Shown here: positions 48,361 through 59,800 of the stretch, piece by piece | Layout of the letters: the number at the start of each line of letters is the position of its first letter | How positions within the stretch are numbered: position 1 is the stretch's first letter | Assembly (NCBI GenBank): GCA_963575745.1 | Contig: CAUYUJ010012669.1 | Span: 448,501-512,500, forward strand | DNA: 64,000 bases | Reading direction: 5' to 3' | Source of the DNA: Prorocentrum cordatum | Taxonomy: Eukaryota > Sar > Dinophyceae > Prorocentrales > Prorocentraceae | Program-made: the position numbers and the translations under genes | The notes under the pieces: generated by a model | What the model saw: only the letters and a program-made list of their open reading frames with translations | Databases searched by the model: none | What the model was told of the DNA's origin: nothing

Positions 48361-49430
48361 GGGGTCGCCCCCAGGAGGCCCAAGTGTGGCCAATGTAGCG
48401 TGCCACGCTGGCGGCCCACGTACGCCGAGGCGTAGGGTTGCAATGTCTTCTCGCGTAAGATTTGTTAGTTGTTGTCGCTCATTAGTGTTCAACCAGGGTC
48501 GCCTTGCTAACGTGCGGCCGTAGAAAGGCGGCACAGGTCTACCCCCCTTGCTTACAATTCTCCATGGGAGCATCTCGACTAGGCCACCACGGAAGTTCCA
48601 CAATCCTCCTGCCCTGATCCAGGACGCCACGCTGGCAATTACAGTTTCCATGGTTTGTGCCTCGGACGCACGATTCTCCAGCGGGCACGCTTGGGACGCA
48701 CTTTGGACTGTCTTTGGCGCACCGTCGCCTTGACCTGGGACGCATCGTCTTGGAGCGGGCACGCTCTGGGTCTGGCCTCCGTGGATCGGGCCAGATCGAG
48801 ACGGGAGCTGTGGACACCCCCTTTTGAAACGCACTATCCTCCGGATTGGGACCCAGGGATCGAGCTGGGTTGACGGCAGATCCGAAGATGACAGTTGGTG
48901 ACCACCAAGGCCCCAAGTGATAAATTCGGTGGTGGGATTTAATGTGAGGCCCCGTCAGACTTCTCGGATTACCTCCCTCCTCCCACCCTTCCCTCTCTGG
49001 TGCATTCTGCCGGTTGTTGCATCTTGCTTGCTGTCACATTTTACCGGTTGGTGCATTCTCTCTCCTTTAATCTTGGTGTTTTTCACCAAGGTTACGTTGA
49101 CCTCCGATTGGCGAGTCCTTGCTGGAAACCTCTGAACAGGACCGTGAAAAGTGAACAGGAGCTGCCATTGTAGGATCGCCAGGCAGCAGCAGCCTAAGTG
49201 GTGCGTTGCGACTCGCGCTTGGGTTTTGCCCAATACCCGCTCTGGCCAGGGACGACGGTTGAGAGGTCCTGCAGCGCTGCAAATCCCACCAGACCTCCGA
49301 TTGGCGAGTCCTTATTGAAAACCTTCTTGCAGGACCTCGAAAAGGAGAAGTGCTTCAGCAGGCTCGCAATTCTGGACTTCTTACATCCGTAGACGGCGCA
49401 AGGGCATGCCGAGATCGCGAGAGAAGGACC
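48361..49430. other. Interval without a recognised gene, with a 22-bp direct repeat
   Basis: The 22 bp at 49099-49120 recur exactly at 49292-49313 (beginning GACCTCCGATTGG), with similar sequence after each. A minus-strand frame at 48834-48355 has balanced composition but no recognised motif. Confidence 0.6.
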
Positions 49431-49439
49431 TGGCTCCAA

Positions 49440-49860
49440 GATTGCATCAAGACGGCCCCGAGAGGGTCCCATGACGGCCGAAGATGCCCCCAAAACGACC
49501 CAAGAAGGTTCCAGGACTGCCCCTACTGGGGGTCCAAGCGGAGGACATCGAGCGGGCTTCGAGAGCCGTGCGCCCTCTCGGCTCCACCAGGGCCCAAGAT
49601 GGGCCTGAAACAACTCAAGAGGGCCCAAAGAGTGCACCCAAAGCGGCTCAAGATGTCCCAAGAGGGCACTCGAAGGGACACCGAGACGGCCCAAGATGGG
49701 CCCCAGATGGCCCAGACGCGGCCCCAAGAGGACTCCAAGACAGCCCAAGAGGCCCCCGAGGCGGTCCCAAGGTTTCAAAGATGGCCCAGGCTGCTCGCAA
49801 GACGGCTCCAAAAACGGACGCCAAAGGCTCCCAGTACCGCATTTTCTGCAGGCGACCAAG
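49440..49860 (-). repeat. CTTGGG-rich dispersed repeat, copy 6 (reverse orientation)
   Basis: CCCAAGA/GGCCCAAGATG units without the conserved internal blocks. Confidence 0.6.
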
Positions 49861-50700
49861 AGGCTTCAAGACGACCCAGCTGGAGGGCGCTGAAGCTCTT
49901 CAGTAATGCCCCCCGCGAAACCAGAGTCATCGAATTGGAGGCCTTGTCAGTTCGATCCAGATGGGTTTTCTTGACTTCGTTGCGCCTTAGCTTAGCCCCA
50001 GGTGCGTGGCCAGGAAGGGAGGGGGCTGCGTTCGATACTCTGTGGTGTGGCTTTGGTGTCGTTCACTTCGGAGCCAGACTCGGACAGTACTTCGTTGTTA
50101 AGCTCCTCCTCTTTCGTCCACGGGTGGATCCAAGGAAGCGCGGGAAACGTCGAATAAGCCCCAGGACTCCCCGACACATCGCTGGGATCCCAAACGTTAA
50201 TTGCCGCAGGTCCCTTTGCCACCCCCGAAGGATCTCCAGAATCGCACCTGCATTCCTCATTGGCAACTTGCAATGCGAGTTCCTTGGGCGCGGCCTGAGC
50301 CTAAGCGCGCGCGAAGCGCTTGCGTGCTTCCAGTAAATGTGTATACGCATATATGCATATGTACGATGTTCTAGTTTCCCACATTTGCGGTTCATAGTGA
50401 TGGGGCGCACCAGCTGTCTGCCGCAGGCGTCGATTCTGTTTGCGTTCGAGACAATTTGATTCGCAGGGTACATCGTCGCCAGGTCTCGCGGGCGAGGCTG
50501 CAACGCCGTGGTCTCCAAAGCCATAATTGTGAGATAATCCGCCGCAGGCACCGATATTGCCCAGGGAAAACCATGGGTTTTGATCGGCCCGCCACATGCG
50601 CCAATTTCGTTGAAGCAGCGCGGATAAATCGTAGGGCGGGTCGACGCTGGGTGGCACGGGGGAGTTTGCACACTGGTTTTGTTCAGCCCAAGTAGTTCGA
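49861..50700. other. Interval without a recognised gene
   Basis: The only feature is 50301-50320, an exact copy of half of the GC hairpin at 40379-40419. Confidence 0.5.
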
Positions 50701-51015
50701 TGTAGTGTAGTGAGAGCGATGTGGGTTGGTCGTGAGGCGGGTGTCGGCGCGGGTGTGTCGCGGGTTGGTCACCGTACGGGTCGGTGGCGGTTGGGTCGCC
50801 GCACGGATGGGTCGCGGTTGTGCCGCGGGCGGCAGGCGGGTCGCTGGTGGGCCGCGGAGCGGGTGGGTCGCGAGCGGGTCGCCGGTGGTTCGCGGTTGGG
50901 TCGCGACGCGGGTCACGACGCGGGTCGGTCGCGGGTGGGTTGCGGCGCGGGCGAGTGGCGGATGGCTTGCGGTGCGGGTCGCGGGTGGGTCGCGTCGCGG
51001 GTGGCGGCTCGGGTG
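50700..51015. repeat. GGGTCGCGG minisatellite
   Basis: Degenerate GGGTCGCGG/GGGTGGGTCGC units. They create long frames on both strands. Confidence 0.8.
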
Positions 51016-53635
51016 GCGGGATGAAGGCGTCAACAGCAGAGACAACGCATTTACAGACCGTTCGCTTTCCATTGCTCGCTTGCCACGCAACATGTGTACT
51101 CAAAGACGATGGGTGCGACCACAACGGCAGCAACGGCGACGGCGACGACGAATGCAGCGACGACGAATGCGCCGACGAAGTTGACGCTGAACGATCACGA
51201 CGAATGGTCCTATGGTTGCAAAGAGTCGTCGAAGCAATCGCAGCATTAGGGTCAGCACTCGCAGCCCTGGTCACGGCAGCCGTTGCGACAGCAGTGGTGG
51301 CCGCAGCGGCAGCAGCAGTGCGCTCAGAAACTACTGCTGTTACTTTCCGGGCCTTCTGCTGGAGCGGCCTTGGCTGCTCGACTACTGCGGACTGGTACTT
51401 GTGCGGGGGCATAGCCGAGCGGGCGGTGATTCCGAGGCCTGGACCCCGTGGCGCGGCGGTCCCTCTGGCGAGCCGTCCAGGAGAAGCTGCGCACCTGTGC
51501 TGCTGCGGCGACGCGCTCTCTGGGAGGAAGCCCCGCCGCTGGCAAGTTGCGTGTCTGTTAGACGTGACCGTCCAACTCCCGCGCAGACGACCACCGAGGA
51601 CAGCCGAAGACGGCCGAAAGATCGATGGGCAACAAGACATGCATTCCGAGGCGGGGACTTGTTGATAATCACCGCCTGTGAGGTCGATCTTCGGAGACGT
51701 CGGTAGGCGTCGGATATGGATATATCCAGGCCCGCGGGGCTCCAAACATATGCATGTTCACCGCCCGCTGGGGTCCCAGGACGTGGGTTGCTAAGGCGCT
51801 GGATCTGGATATGTCTCCGCCTCGCATCTGTGGTCGAAGAAGCAAGGCGTGCCTGAAGCGGACGCCCCTTCCCGCACGGCCCGCTCTTCTCCCCGCCGCC
51901 AGGGGCGGAGGCAGTGCCGAAACGCGCCCAGAGTCCAGCAAGGCATCAGGGTGCTGACCCAACTTGTCTTCCGGATGCTCCGGGGGGGGGGGGGGGCTTC
52001 GCTCAAGGGTGGCTGCAGCACCGCGCAACGATGTGCTGTCAACTACACCTGCAGGGCGGGCCCGGCGGGCCCTTCCATTTGAAGCAGCATCCGTAGCGAC
52101 CGACCTCGCTTTTTTTCCTTGGAGGGCAAAGTCTACCTGCTTCCAGAAGACCAATATAGTGGGCCCATGCCAAATACCGTTCGCACGGTCTAGCCGCAAC
52201 CATCTATAGACGCAGTGGGTGTCGTTACGCATATAGACGCACTCGGGTTGGACACGTGTAAAGGCAACGCGGCCGTTGCGTTCGGCGCAGTACAAGGTCG
52301 GAGAAAGGGTCGATTTGCCTGCGGTATGTTCCTGTTTTAGAGCAGGTCCCACAGGCTACTCCAACTTCCCCCCTCCCCAGATCATCGGACACAGATTTCT
52401 GTCTGTCGCGATCGGTAGCGACAGATCGGCACGCCAAATCGGTCGCGACCTATTTTGAAAGCAAATCGGTCGCGATCGGCACTGGAACTTGAAGCAGCAT
52501 CGGTGGCGGCCGACCGCGTCCGTCGCGACCGATCAGAAATCTGATATTCCGTGACCTGGGCCTGCTCCTCCCCTTTCAGACCTCCGATCACTGGACGTGT
52601 TCCACACGCGGGGCCCCCCAGTTCTCGATCCCCTCCCAGGGGGGCCGGCCTTTCGCAGACTTGCTGCTGACGGCCCCCAGAGTCTCGAAGACGGCCGCAG
52701 GCAGTGCCAGGGGGGGGCCACCGCCAGGGGGGTCGCCAGCTCCTCCTGAGCATCGATCGCCCCAGGGTCGAAGTCTGAAAGGGTTTGGGGACGTCTGGGG
52801 TACAGTGGGGGCGTTGGCTCAGGAACGTGCCCAGGAGGCCTCAGACCCTGGAGGATTCCTCATCCGAGGAGGGCGGCGGCGGCATCCATGGCCAATCCAC
52901 GATTCGAGTTCCGCTGGCTCCAAGAGCCTGGGGTCCTCATCCCGTGGCTCCTCATCCCAAGCCCTCACCGTCGTTTTGGGGCGCTCCGGAGAGTCATGAG
53001 AGGGCCCCACCGCCTCGAGGGAGATCCGGTGGCGACCCCCCGACAGCCGAGACGCTGAAAGAAGAAGCGCTTGCGGCTCCGGAAGGGCTCTGGCTTTCTG
53101 GCCGTTCCTCAGCGCCTGGGTCGGGGAACCTCGCGGCCGAGGCCCGTCGTGGCCAGAGCAGCCGAGTGGCCGTCGGGGCGTTGCTTCTGGCAGCGCGATG
53201 GCTGCAGTGGGGACCCCCCTCTTCATCGGCAGGGAAGCTGGCACCTGTGCAGAACGTCCGCCTTGAGATTTCTCAAGACTCGAGGGGCGTCCACGAGGGG
53301 GTTGATGACCAGGGCGCGGGGGGGGGGGGGATATCATGGCTGGGGCCACAAAAAATCGTCACGGACTTCATGCCGCCTTCTTCGTCTTTCAGCGCGTCCT
53401 CTGGCCCCTTCCTCGTCCGCGCGCACGCCTTTGGCCATGACTGGCGACCCCCCCTCTTGGAAGCACCCTCTCTCGGGCGCCCCCCCGTTTGGGCGCTGGA
53501 GGTCTGGCCCGCCCCTGTCCCCGCCCCTCCAGCTGTCGCGCCGCGCCACGCGGCTCGCCGCTTCCCCCATGTCCAGTCCAAAGCGTCGTCCAGGATCCCA
53601 CCTCCGCTGGCCAAGGTCACAGGGACGGAGGGTGG
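51016..53635. other. Intron-like interval without a recognised gene
   Basis: GC-rich unique sequence with a (GCAGCA/CGACGA)-rich part (51115-51330), a G homopolymer (51983-51995) and repeated CGGTCGCGACCGAT-type words (52080-52540). The long + frame at 52785-53843 has no domain and unusual composition. Confidence 0.5.
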
Positions 53636-53639
53636 CGGG

Positions 53640-54908
53640 CGTTTCGAGGTCGCTCCGCGGCTCGAGGTTCGAGGTTTTCGGCTGCTTTCGTTGGTCATCG
53701 GCGGTTTTCCAGCCTTGGGGGGTGCCTTCAGCAGCTGCGCCTCGCCGACGTCGTTCCGGGGTTGCCCAGATCGTCCCGATCGGCCGCCTGACCCGAAAAC
53801 CAAACCCCCTCGCGATGTGAAAAGGTCGCTACGGCAGGGATGAAGTACCGTCCCAAGAGATTGAATCGAGCCCTGCGGGGCTCGCGTTGTGAAAAATACA
53901 ACGTTGGGAGGTCTGGGACCTTCATCGATCCTGGCTAGGTCCATCCTGGGGCCAGCCACACGTCAGGGGCGACCTCAGGGGGAGATAGGCTGAGGGGGAG
54001 CGCATGGACCCCCGATCGCCCATTCATCGCCGATAGGGGCCCGACAACCCACCCCGCCCAGGAACGTGGGGGCTCGCTATTGTGACTATCGTAGGCCTCG
54101 CGAGGGCCCATCGGCGATGTATCGCCGATTCCAGCTCGATGCCCCCCAACAAAAATCGTTGCCACTCATCGCAGGGTCGGAGGGCGGCACCCATGCACCC
54201 TACACCTGCGCCGATCCTGGCCAGATCCATGCTTCGGTGGCACGCCCGGGGGGAAGGCAGAGGGAGCGGGTCTTCTTCGAAGGCTCACAAAGGCCTCTGG
54301 CCTTCTGCGCAGCGACAAGGGGCTTCTCAGATGGCCAGAGAGCCTCTGGGAAGCCCCGCCGCCTTCTGAGAAGGCATGCCGCCTCTCACTTCCCCCCTCG
54401 GCGCGCCGCCGAATCTTAGGTTCGGGTTTGGGTGCATACGCCTTCCTCGCATAGCCAGGAGGGCGTCGTCACACCGATCCTGTGCCTTCGGATGTGGCAT
54501 GGCTATGGGATCGGTGCTGGTGCACAGCTGGCAGCTGGCGCTCTCCTATGGGGGGGTGGAGGGCCCCTTGCCCTGGCATGTTTGCTGAATGCGTGCCGAC
54601 CCTCGACATCGTGATTGTTTTGCAACGTCCTCCAGAGGTCTCGACTCATTCTCTCTCCGTGGCCAGCTTTCTGTCCCGCGTGGTCTTTTGGGGTGCGCCC
54701 CGGGCCCGGCGAGGGTCCACGGAGGCAGAAAATTGCAACACCGCTTGTCGTTATTTTGGTCACGGTAACTCCCCTCTCTGGAGATCGGGACGATTTGGGC
54801 ACCTTCGGAACGCCCTCGGCGAGGCGCACCTGCCGGAAGGCACCCCGATGCTGCAAAGGCACCGGGAAGCGACGAAAACTACCTTGAACCTCGAACCTCG
54901 AAACCGCA
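53640..54908. mobile_element. Candidate TIR element ending at a splice acceptor
   Basis: About 140 bp at 53640-53782 recurs as an imperfect reverse complement at 54786-54908; the best part (TGCGCCTCGCCGA, then CGTTCCG and ATCGTCCCGATC) is roughly 80 percent identical over about 60 bp. The right arm ends in CCGCAG directly before the ABCA-like exon at 54910. No transposase lies inside, so it would be non-autonomous. It might also be a chance pair of older repeats. Confidence 0.5.
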
Positions 54909-54909
54909 G

Positions 54910-55100
54910 GTGATCGCGACGAAATCCATGGACGAAGCAGAGGCGCTGTGCACCAAGCTCGCCATCCTGGGCCGCGACGGCCGGCTCCACACCGTCGGCT
55001 CCGCCGCGGAGCTGCGAGGCCGCTACGGCGCGGGCCGCGAGCTGCGGGTTACGCTGCAGCGGCCGACGATGGCAGAGGTCTTCGACGCCATCGTCGGGAG
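54910..55100 (+). CDS. ABC transporter (ABCA-like) exon after the H-loop
   Basis: The + strand encodes VIATKSMDEAEALCTKLAIL then GRDGRLHTVGSAAELRGRYG and ELRVTL. SMDEAEALC...LAI is the segment after the switch histidine in ABCA-type domains, and the last part is their usual C-terminal extension. It follows, with about 25-30 residues missing, the exon at 37611-37728. A short exon must lie between them or be lost. At the H-loop position Lys stands where family members have His, which would impair ATP hydrolysis in this domain. The start is set by the AG at 54908-54909; the 3' border is uncertain. Confidence 0.72.
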
Positions 55101-55249
55101 GCGCCCGAGTTTCTGCCAGTCTTCCCTGATATCAGGGATCGGTGTGTATGACGTCCTGCCCGAGTCACGAGGGCGTATTCACCAACCCCAGGCCCAGGTT
55201 GAGCCTGGCCAGGATCGGTGTAGGTGTACAAACAAATCACAAGCAGCAC

Positions 55250-55343
55250 AAACCAAAACACACACAGACACCAACACACACACACACACACGAACACACA
55301 CACAGACACACACACACACACATACACGAACACACACGCATAC
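55250..55343. repeat. (CA)n microsatellite at the LINE-3 target
   Basis: CA repeats with scattered GA and TA units lie upstream of the target duplication. (GT)n follows the right duplication at 60642-60650, so the target was a CA/GT palindromic site. Confidence 0.85.
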
Positions 55344-55360
55344 ACAAAAGCAAACGTGTG
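55344..55360. repeat. Target site duplication of LINE-3, left copy
   Basis: ACAAAAGCAAACGTGTG, identical to 60625-60641. The next base (T) also matches on both sides, so the duplication could be 18 bp. Confidence 0.93.
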
Positions 55361-55382
55361 TCCGTAGCCATTTTGGCTCAAG
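55361..55382 (+). other. Dinoflagellate spliced leader sequence, genomic copy
   Basis: Begins TCCGTAGCCATT and ends TTGGCTCAAG, matching all 22 positions of the conserved dinoflagellate SL (first base variable: A, G or T). It lies directly between the target duplication and the body of LINE-3, so it was part of the RNA that was reverse transcribed rather than an SL RNA gene. No splice donor (GT) follows it. Confidence 0.95.
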
Positions 55383-55537
55383 CGCGAGGGATCTCTCCTT
55401 GCGCCAAATCTCTCCACCGACAAAATCGTGCTGCTTTCTGGGCTACTGCACTGAGTGGCGCCCACACTCACGTGCCCTGCTGGTCCGCCCCAGCAGTGGC
55501 CGTCACGTTTCCGACTCGGCACGTCCCTGCTGGCCGT

Positions 55538-56791
55538 ATGCCCGATGGCGCCGACACTTGTGCTCCGCGACGCTCAGGGCGTGCACGTGCGAGTGGCGAT
55601 GGGCGTCAGTCGCCACGCAGCCGTGTCAGCTCGGCGCGCTGCGAAGATGACGTGCGGAGCAGGAGCCAGGGCTCCCCGATGGCTGCGCGTGCTACTGCCC
55701 ACGCTGGTGCTGCTGGCAGCATGGAGACGGACGATCCGTTGCAGCGCGCTGATCCCTGGTCTGCTGAAGGAGGGGGCGATGGACGAGGAGGCCGTGCTGG
55801 GCGTGGTCAGGCCGCTGCCGCTGGGACGCCGCCTGTTATCGCCATCGACTCCCCGCGCCTCCCCAAGGACAAGACCGCCCCCGTCCTCCACGGCGACCTG
55901 GATGACATTCTGGCCGCCCTTCAGTCAAGCATCATCAGCTCGGTGTCCGCCTCGGTCAAGGAGTCCGCGGATCGCATGCAACGCAGCATCACGGAGAGCA
56001 CGGCCACTGCCATCCGAGCGTTTGCGGCGCGGCAGGAGACCATCAACGAGGAGACCAGTCTTCATCTTCGTGATCTCGATGCCCGGCAGGGCGCGCTGGA
56101 GAAGGCTCACCGTGATATGCGGTCGCAGCTCGCTCAGATGCAGGAGATTGTTCACCAGTGCGAGAAGGCTGCGCCGCCCGAGCTGGATGTCACTAGCAAC
56201 GTCGCCTTCACTCGCGAGCCGAACCACACCATCTTTGTGGCCACCACTAAGGAGCCTGTGGCGATGGCTGCTATCCGCGAGTGCGTGGCCCCCTGGTTGG
56301 CTGAGGGCGGCTTCACTGACGAGCAATGGAAGCTTGAGGGCGATAGTCCAGGCCGCCGCTTCATCATCCAGTTCCTGGGTGCGGAGGGCTTCGCCGCTAG
56401 GCACGTGCACCACGCGTTCAAGCATCTCAAGCTGGCCAGTGGCGAGTGGCGCAGGTTCGACGCCGCCACCCCAGCGGGGGCCCGCACAGCCGTCTTTGTG
56501 GGCCTTGACAAGAGCCCGCAGATGGTGCGGCGCGAGATCGAGACAAAGAAGCTGCTGGAGATTGTTAAGGAGTCGTGCGTGGGCAGGTGGAGGGCGCACC
56601 GCGCTCAGGGCGTCATCTTCAGGGGCTCCTCGCCTGTCATCAAGATCCTCGTCCCCGAGACGCCATCCGAGGCAACAACGCTTCAGTGGAACTACCGCAT
56701 GGTCCTCGAGACGGGTATTGACAAGCAGAGCATTGCGGAGGCGTTCGAGGAGCGCTTTGGCGCGTCCGAGCGCATCCAGTGGGCCATTTAG
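55538..56791 (+). CDS. LINE-3 ORF1, coiled coil plus RRM-like RNA-binding protein
   Basis: The start is the first ATG after the SL (MPDGADTC, 55538); later in-frame ATGs exist (MAARATAH, METDDPLQ). 417 residues to a TAG at 56789-56791. An N-terminal basic, Gly/Ala-rich part is followed by a long coiled coil (ALQSSIISSVSASVKESA through RSQLAQMQEIVHQCEKA), then an RRM-like fold (HTIFVATTKEP, RRFIIQFLGAEGF) and a basic C-terminus. This is the layout of L1-type ORF1 proteins, which trimerise and coat the element RNA. The overlapping frame of ORF2 is also open here but has no coding signal. The frame is intact. Confidence 0.85.
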   Translation: MPDGADTCAPRRSGRARASGDGRQSPRSRVSSARCEDDVRSRSQGSPMAARATAHAGAAGSMETDDPLQRADPWSAEGGGDGRGGRAGRGQAAAAGTPPVIAIDSPRLPKDKTAPVLHGDLDDILAALQSSIISSVSASVKESADRMQRSITESTATAIRAFAARQETINEETSLHLRDLDARQGALEKAHRDMRSQLAQMQEIVHQCEKAAPPELDVTSNVAFTREPNHTIFVATTKEPVAMAAIRECVAPWLAEGGFTDEQWKLEGDSPGRRFIIQFLGAEGFAARHVHHAFKHLKLASGEWRRFDAATPAGARTAVFVGLDKSPQMVRREIETKKLLEIVKESCVGRWRAHRAQGVIFRGSSPVIKILVPETPSEATTLQWNYRMVLETGIDKQSIAEAFEERFGASERIQWAI

Positions 56792-56861
56792 CAGGCGGCT
56801 GGCATGCTGGCGCCCTGTGCTGTCGTCTTCGGGCGCGTCGGGATCGAAGATTCCCCCGGCG

Positions 56862-59800
56862 ATGTTTGGCACTTGGAATGCGCGCGCTCTTCTTCATCAT
56901 GACCGTACCGCGGGTGGCATCCGCGAGCTCAAGCTCCGCTACTTGGCACATTTGCTGAAGCGAGGAGTGGTGATGGCGGTCCACGAAGTCCATGCCACGC
57001 GGGCTGAGCTTCGTCAGGCTCTGCATCGGCTGCACATCTCCTGCCAGGTCTTCGAGTCCATCCCACGCGTGGATGCTGGTGGCGTCTGCATCATCGTGCC
57101 CTGCGATCCCTTGGTTCTGCAGCGTGCGCGCTTTCTTCCTGAGGTGATCGTCCCTGGCCGCATCCTGAGGCTGAGGATCTCTGCGATCGCCGCGGATGGC
57201 AATTCATCTTGCAGCACTGTGATATACAATGTACACAACTTTGGTTTAAGCGATGAGGATCGCTCGAAATTTCGAAGCAAGCTCTTCTCCGACCTCACAA
57301 TGGCCGACTTGGCACCCGAGAAGGTCACCGTTCTTCTGCTAGGAGACTTCAACCTGTACAAGCAAGCGCCCATGTACCCGCGTGCTCCTGAGGTGGACAA
57401 GAGGCGTAGTCAAGGTGATGTTGCTGTGCGCGCTCACGACGCCTTCTGGCAGAGCGTGTTCAGCCGCCTGATGGAGCTGGACAATGAGCTGCCCACACAT
57501 TACGTCACTAATGAGTGGCAGCCCAAGCTCACCCAGATCGATCGCGCGTTCGTATCGATGCCGAGCTGGGCCGCCCTGCAGCAGCACTTCTCGGCGCTTA
57601 CTGAGGATAAGCCAGAGGACCTGCACGAGAGAGGCATAAGCGACCATGTGCCCGTCGTGATCTCGGTCTCGGCCCGTCAGGTAGCGCCCGCCGAGGAGCA
57701 GAGGATCCCCTCCCACTTCTTCAAGGATCCTGAGTACGCTGCTCAATACGAGAGGTTGCGCGTGTTGGTCGATTGGTCCAAGCTCGGGGTGTATGCGAAG
57801 CGGCGTCGGCACAAGGAGCTGATGAAGGAGGCCGCGAAGTATGTGAGGGATCTGCGCAGCCGCAACCCGAAAGGCGAGACGAAGCTGATGGTCTTTCGCT
57901 CGATGTCCCGAGCGGTCTGGCGAGACGATGTCGAGTTGGGACAGAGGCTCCTCCTGACGTGCGAGATCGCGCCGAGGTACATCTCGGTCACTAGCGTCCA
58001 GGTCTCGCTGATCGATCCGCCGACGTTCGCTAGGGACTTCGCCGAGGCCCAGCGCATGCACTTCGAGGCTCGAGCGGCCGCCCTCGCGGAGCAGGAGGCG
58101 AAGGCGTTCGACTCCACATCGTTCAAGATGGTGAATGCTGCCCGGCGCAAGATGCGCAGGCGGGAAGCTTTGTGGTCGCCCTTCAATCGCACGCTCAAGT
58201 TGCAGGGCATCAAGGTGCCCGACGACGAGGGTCACAAGGTGCTCACGGACCAGGTCGACATGGTCGAGGCCCTCCGCAACCACTGGGCCCCGATCTTCCA
58301 GGTCAAGCCGAAGGTTCCCGACTGGCAGGTCCTTGCGAGCAAGTACATCGCAGAGCACGCACCGCAGCTGGAGGTGGCCGACCTGCTCCCCCCTGATCGG
58401 CAGGCGCTGTTGCGCGCTGCTGCTCGAGCGAAGGAGTCGGCGCCTGGGCCCGACGGCCTGCCGTATGCAGCCTGGCGTGCATGCCCTGCGGCGCTGGCGG
58501 CGCTGGAGGACGTGGTCCTGGAGATAGCGTCTGGCAGGCCTCCGCCCGTCGACTGGAACGACCACCTGCTCGCCTTCCTCCCGAAGGGCTCGTACGAGGA
58601 GGATCTCGTGGAAGGCGCATTTCGCACGCCTTGCACCACGCGGGCGATTGCGCTCAAGAATGCGGACTGCAAGCTGGTGGCCTCGGCGGTGAATGCGCGG
58701 ATCAAGGGGCCCATAGAGAAGGCTTCGCCTGCCCCCCAGCGGGGCTTCCTGCAGGGCCGCAACTTCCTGGACAACATCTGCCTGCTGGACGCCACCGCGC
58801 GCGCCGCGGGGCTGCAGGAGTCGAGCAAGCCCATCATGGCTCTGTTCGACTTTGGCGACGCGTTCCCTTCGCTGATGACCGAATGGATGCTGCTCATGCT
58901 GATCCACTCGGGATTCGTGGGAGGCGTTCGGTACTTGCTGGAGGCGCTCTACTGGCTCCCCACGGCGTATGTGGAGCTCGCGGGCGCGATGGTGCACTTT
59001 GTTTGCGTCTCCTGCGGGCTCGCCCAGGGATGTCCGTCTTCTGGGAGTCTCTGGGCTATTGCAATGAACCCGTTCATCCACCACATGATGCAGTACACTG
59101 ACCGCGATGCCAGTCGCCTCTCCGCCCTCGGGGTATGTGCTGACGACGTCGGAGTGGTGCTGCGGTCGCGCCGCTTGCTCCGTGGGCTGTGGCGGGCCTT
59201 CGCTGCTGCTCGGGCGCTCGCCAGCTTGCACCTGAAGCTCCACAAGTGCGTGCTGATCCCGCTGGAGGGCACGCTCACGGACGAGCTCGTCGCAGATCTC
59301 AGAGGGTGGCTGGCCGACGCCCTGGGCGAGTGGCGCTGCATGCAGGTGCGCGACCAGGGGGAGTACCTGGGCGTCGCTGTCGGCCCTGGCGCGACGGAGC
59401 GGGACATCTGGAGGAAGGCGGCGGCGAAGTGGCTCTCCCGCGTCGTGGACATCGCGATGAGCGGGGCGGCCCCGTCGCTGGCTGCTCGGCTTTATAATCG
59501 ACGTGTTTTGCCTGTCTTGGGATATCTCCAACAACTGGCGGCCACCCCGAAGATGCTGCTGGCCAAGGAGGGGTGGGCGGTCGCCAAGTTGTGGCGCATG
59601 CCCCCACAGGCGCTGGGCAGGCACGACTTCCTGGCGCTGGGTGCGTGGGCGCCTGGCCTTCGTATCCGCTCGATGCTGGCCACGGGCTGTGCGGCGGCCA
59701 TGCGCACTGCCCTCTCCACGGTGAGCAACTGGAAGGAGCTGCACGCATGGCTGCAGAGCCAGGTCCTGGACCACGGGAGCCTGTGGGTCATTGGCAGCGG

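Noticed and set aside
50063-51745. Long minus-strand frame of about 560 residues
   Set aside because: Mostly the translation of the GGGTCGCGG minisatellite (Arg/Pro/Asp/Thr repeats).
52785-53843. Possible + strand gene of about 350 residues
   Set aside because: No recognisable motif, overlapping comparable frames on the other strand, and part of it lies inside the candidate TIR arm.
55455-56861. Upstream extension of the LINE-3 ORF2 frame
   Set aside because: It is open but Arg/Ser-rich and overlaps the well-supported ORF1; the endonuclease motif begins right at the ATG at 56862.
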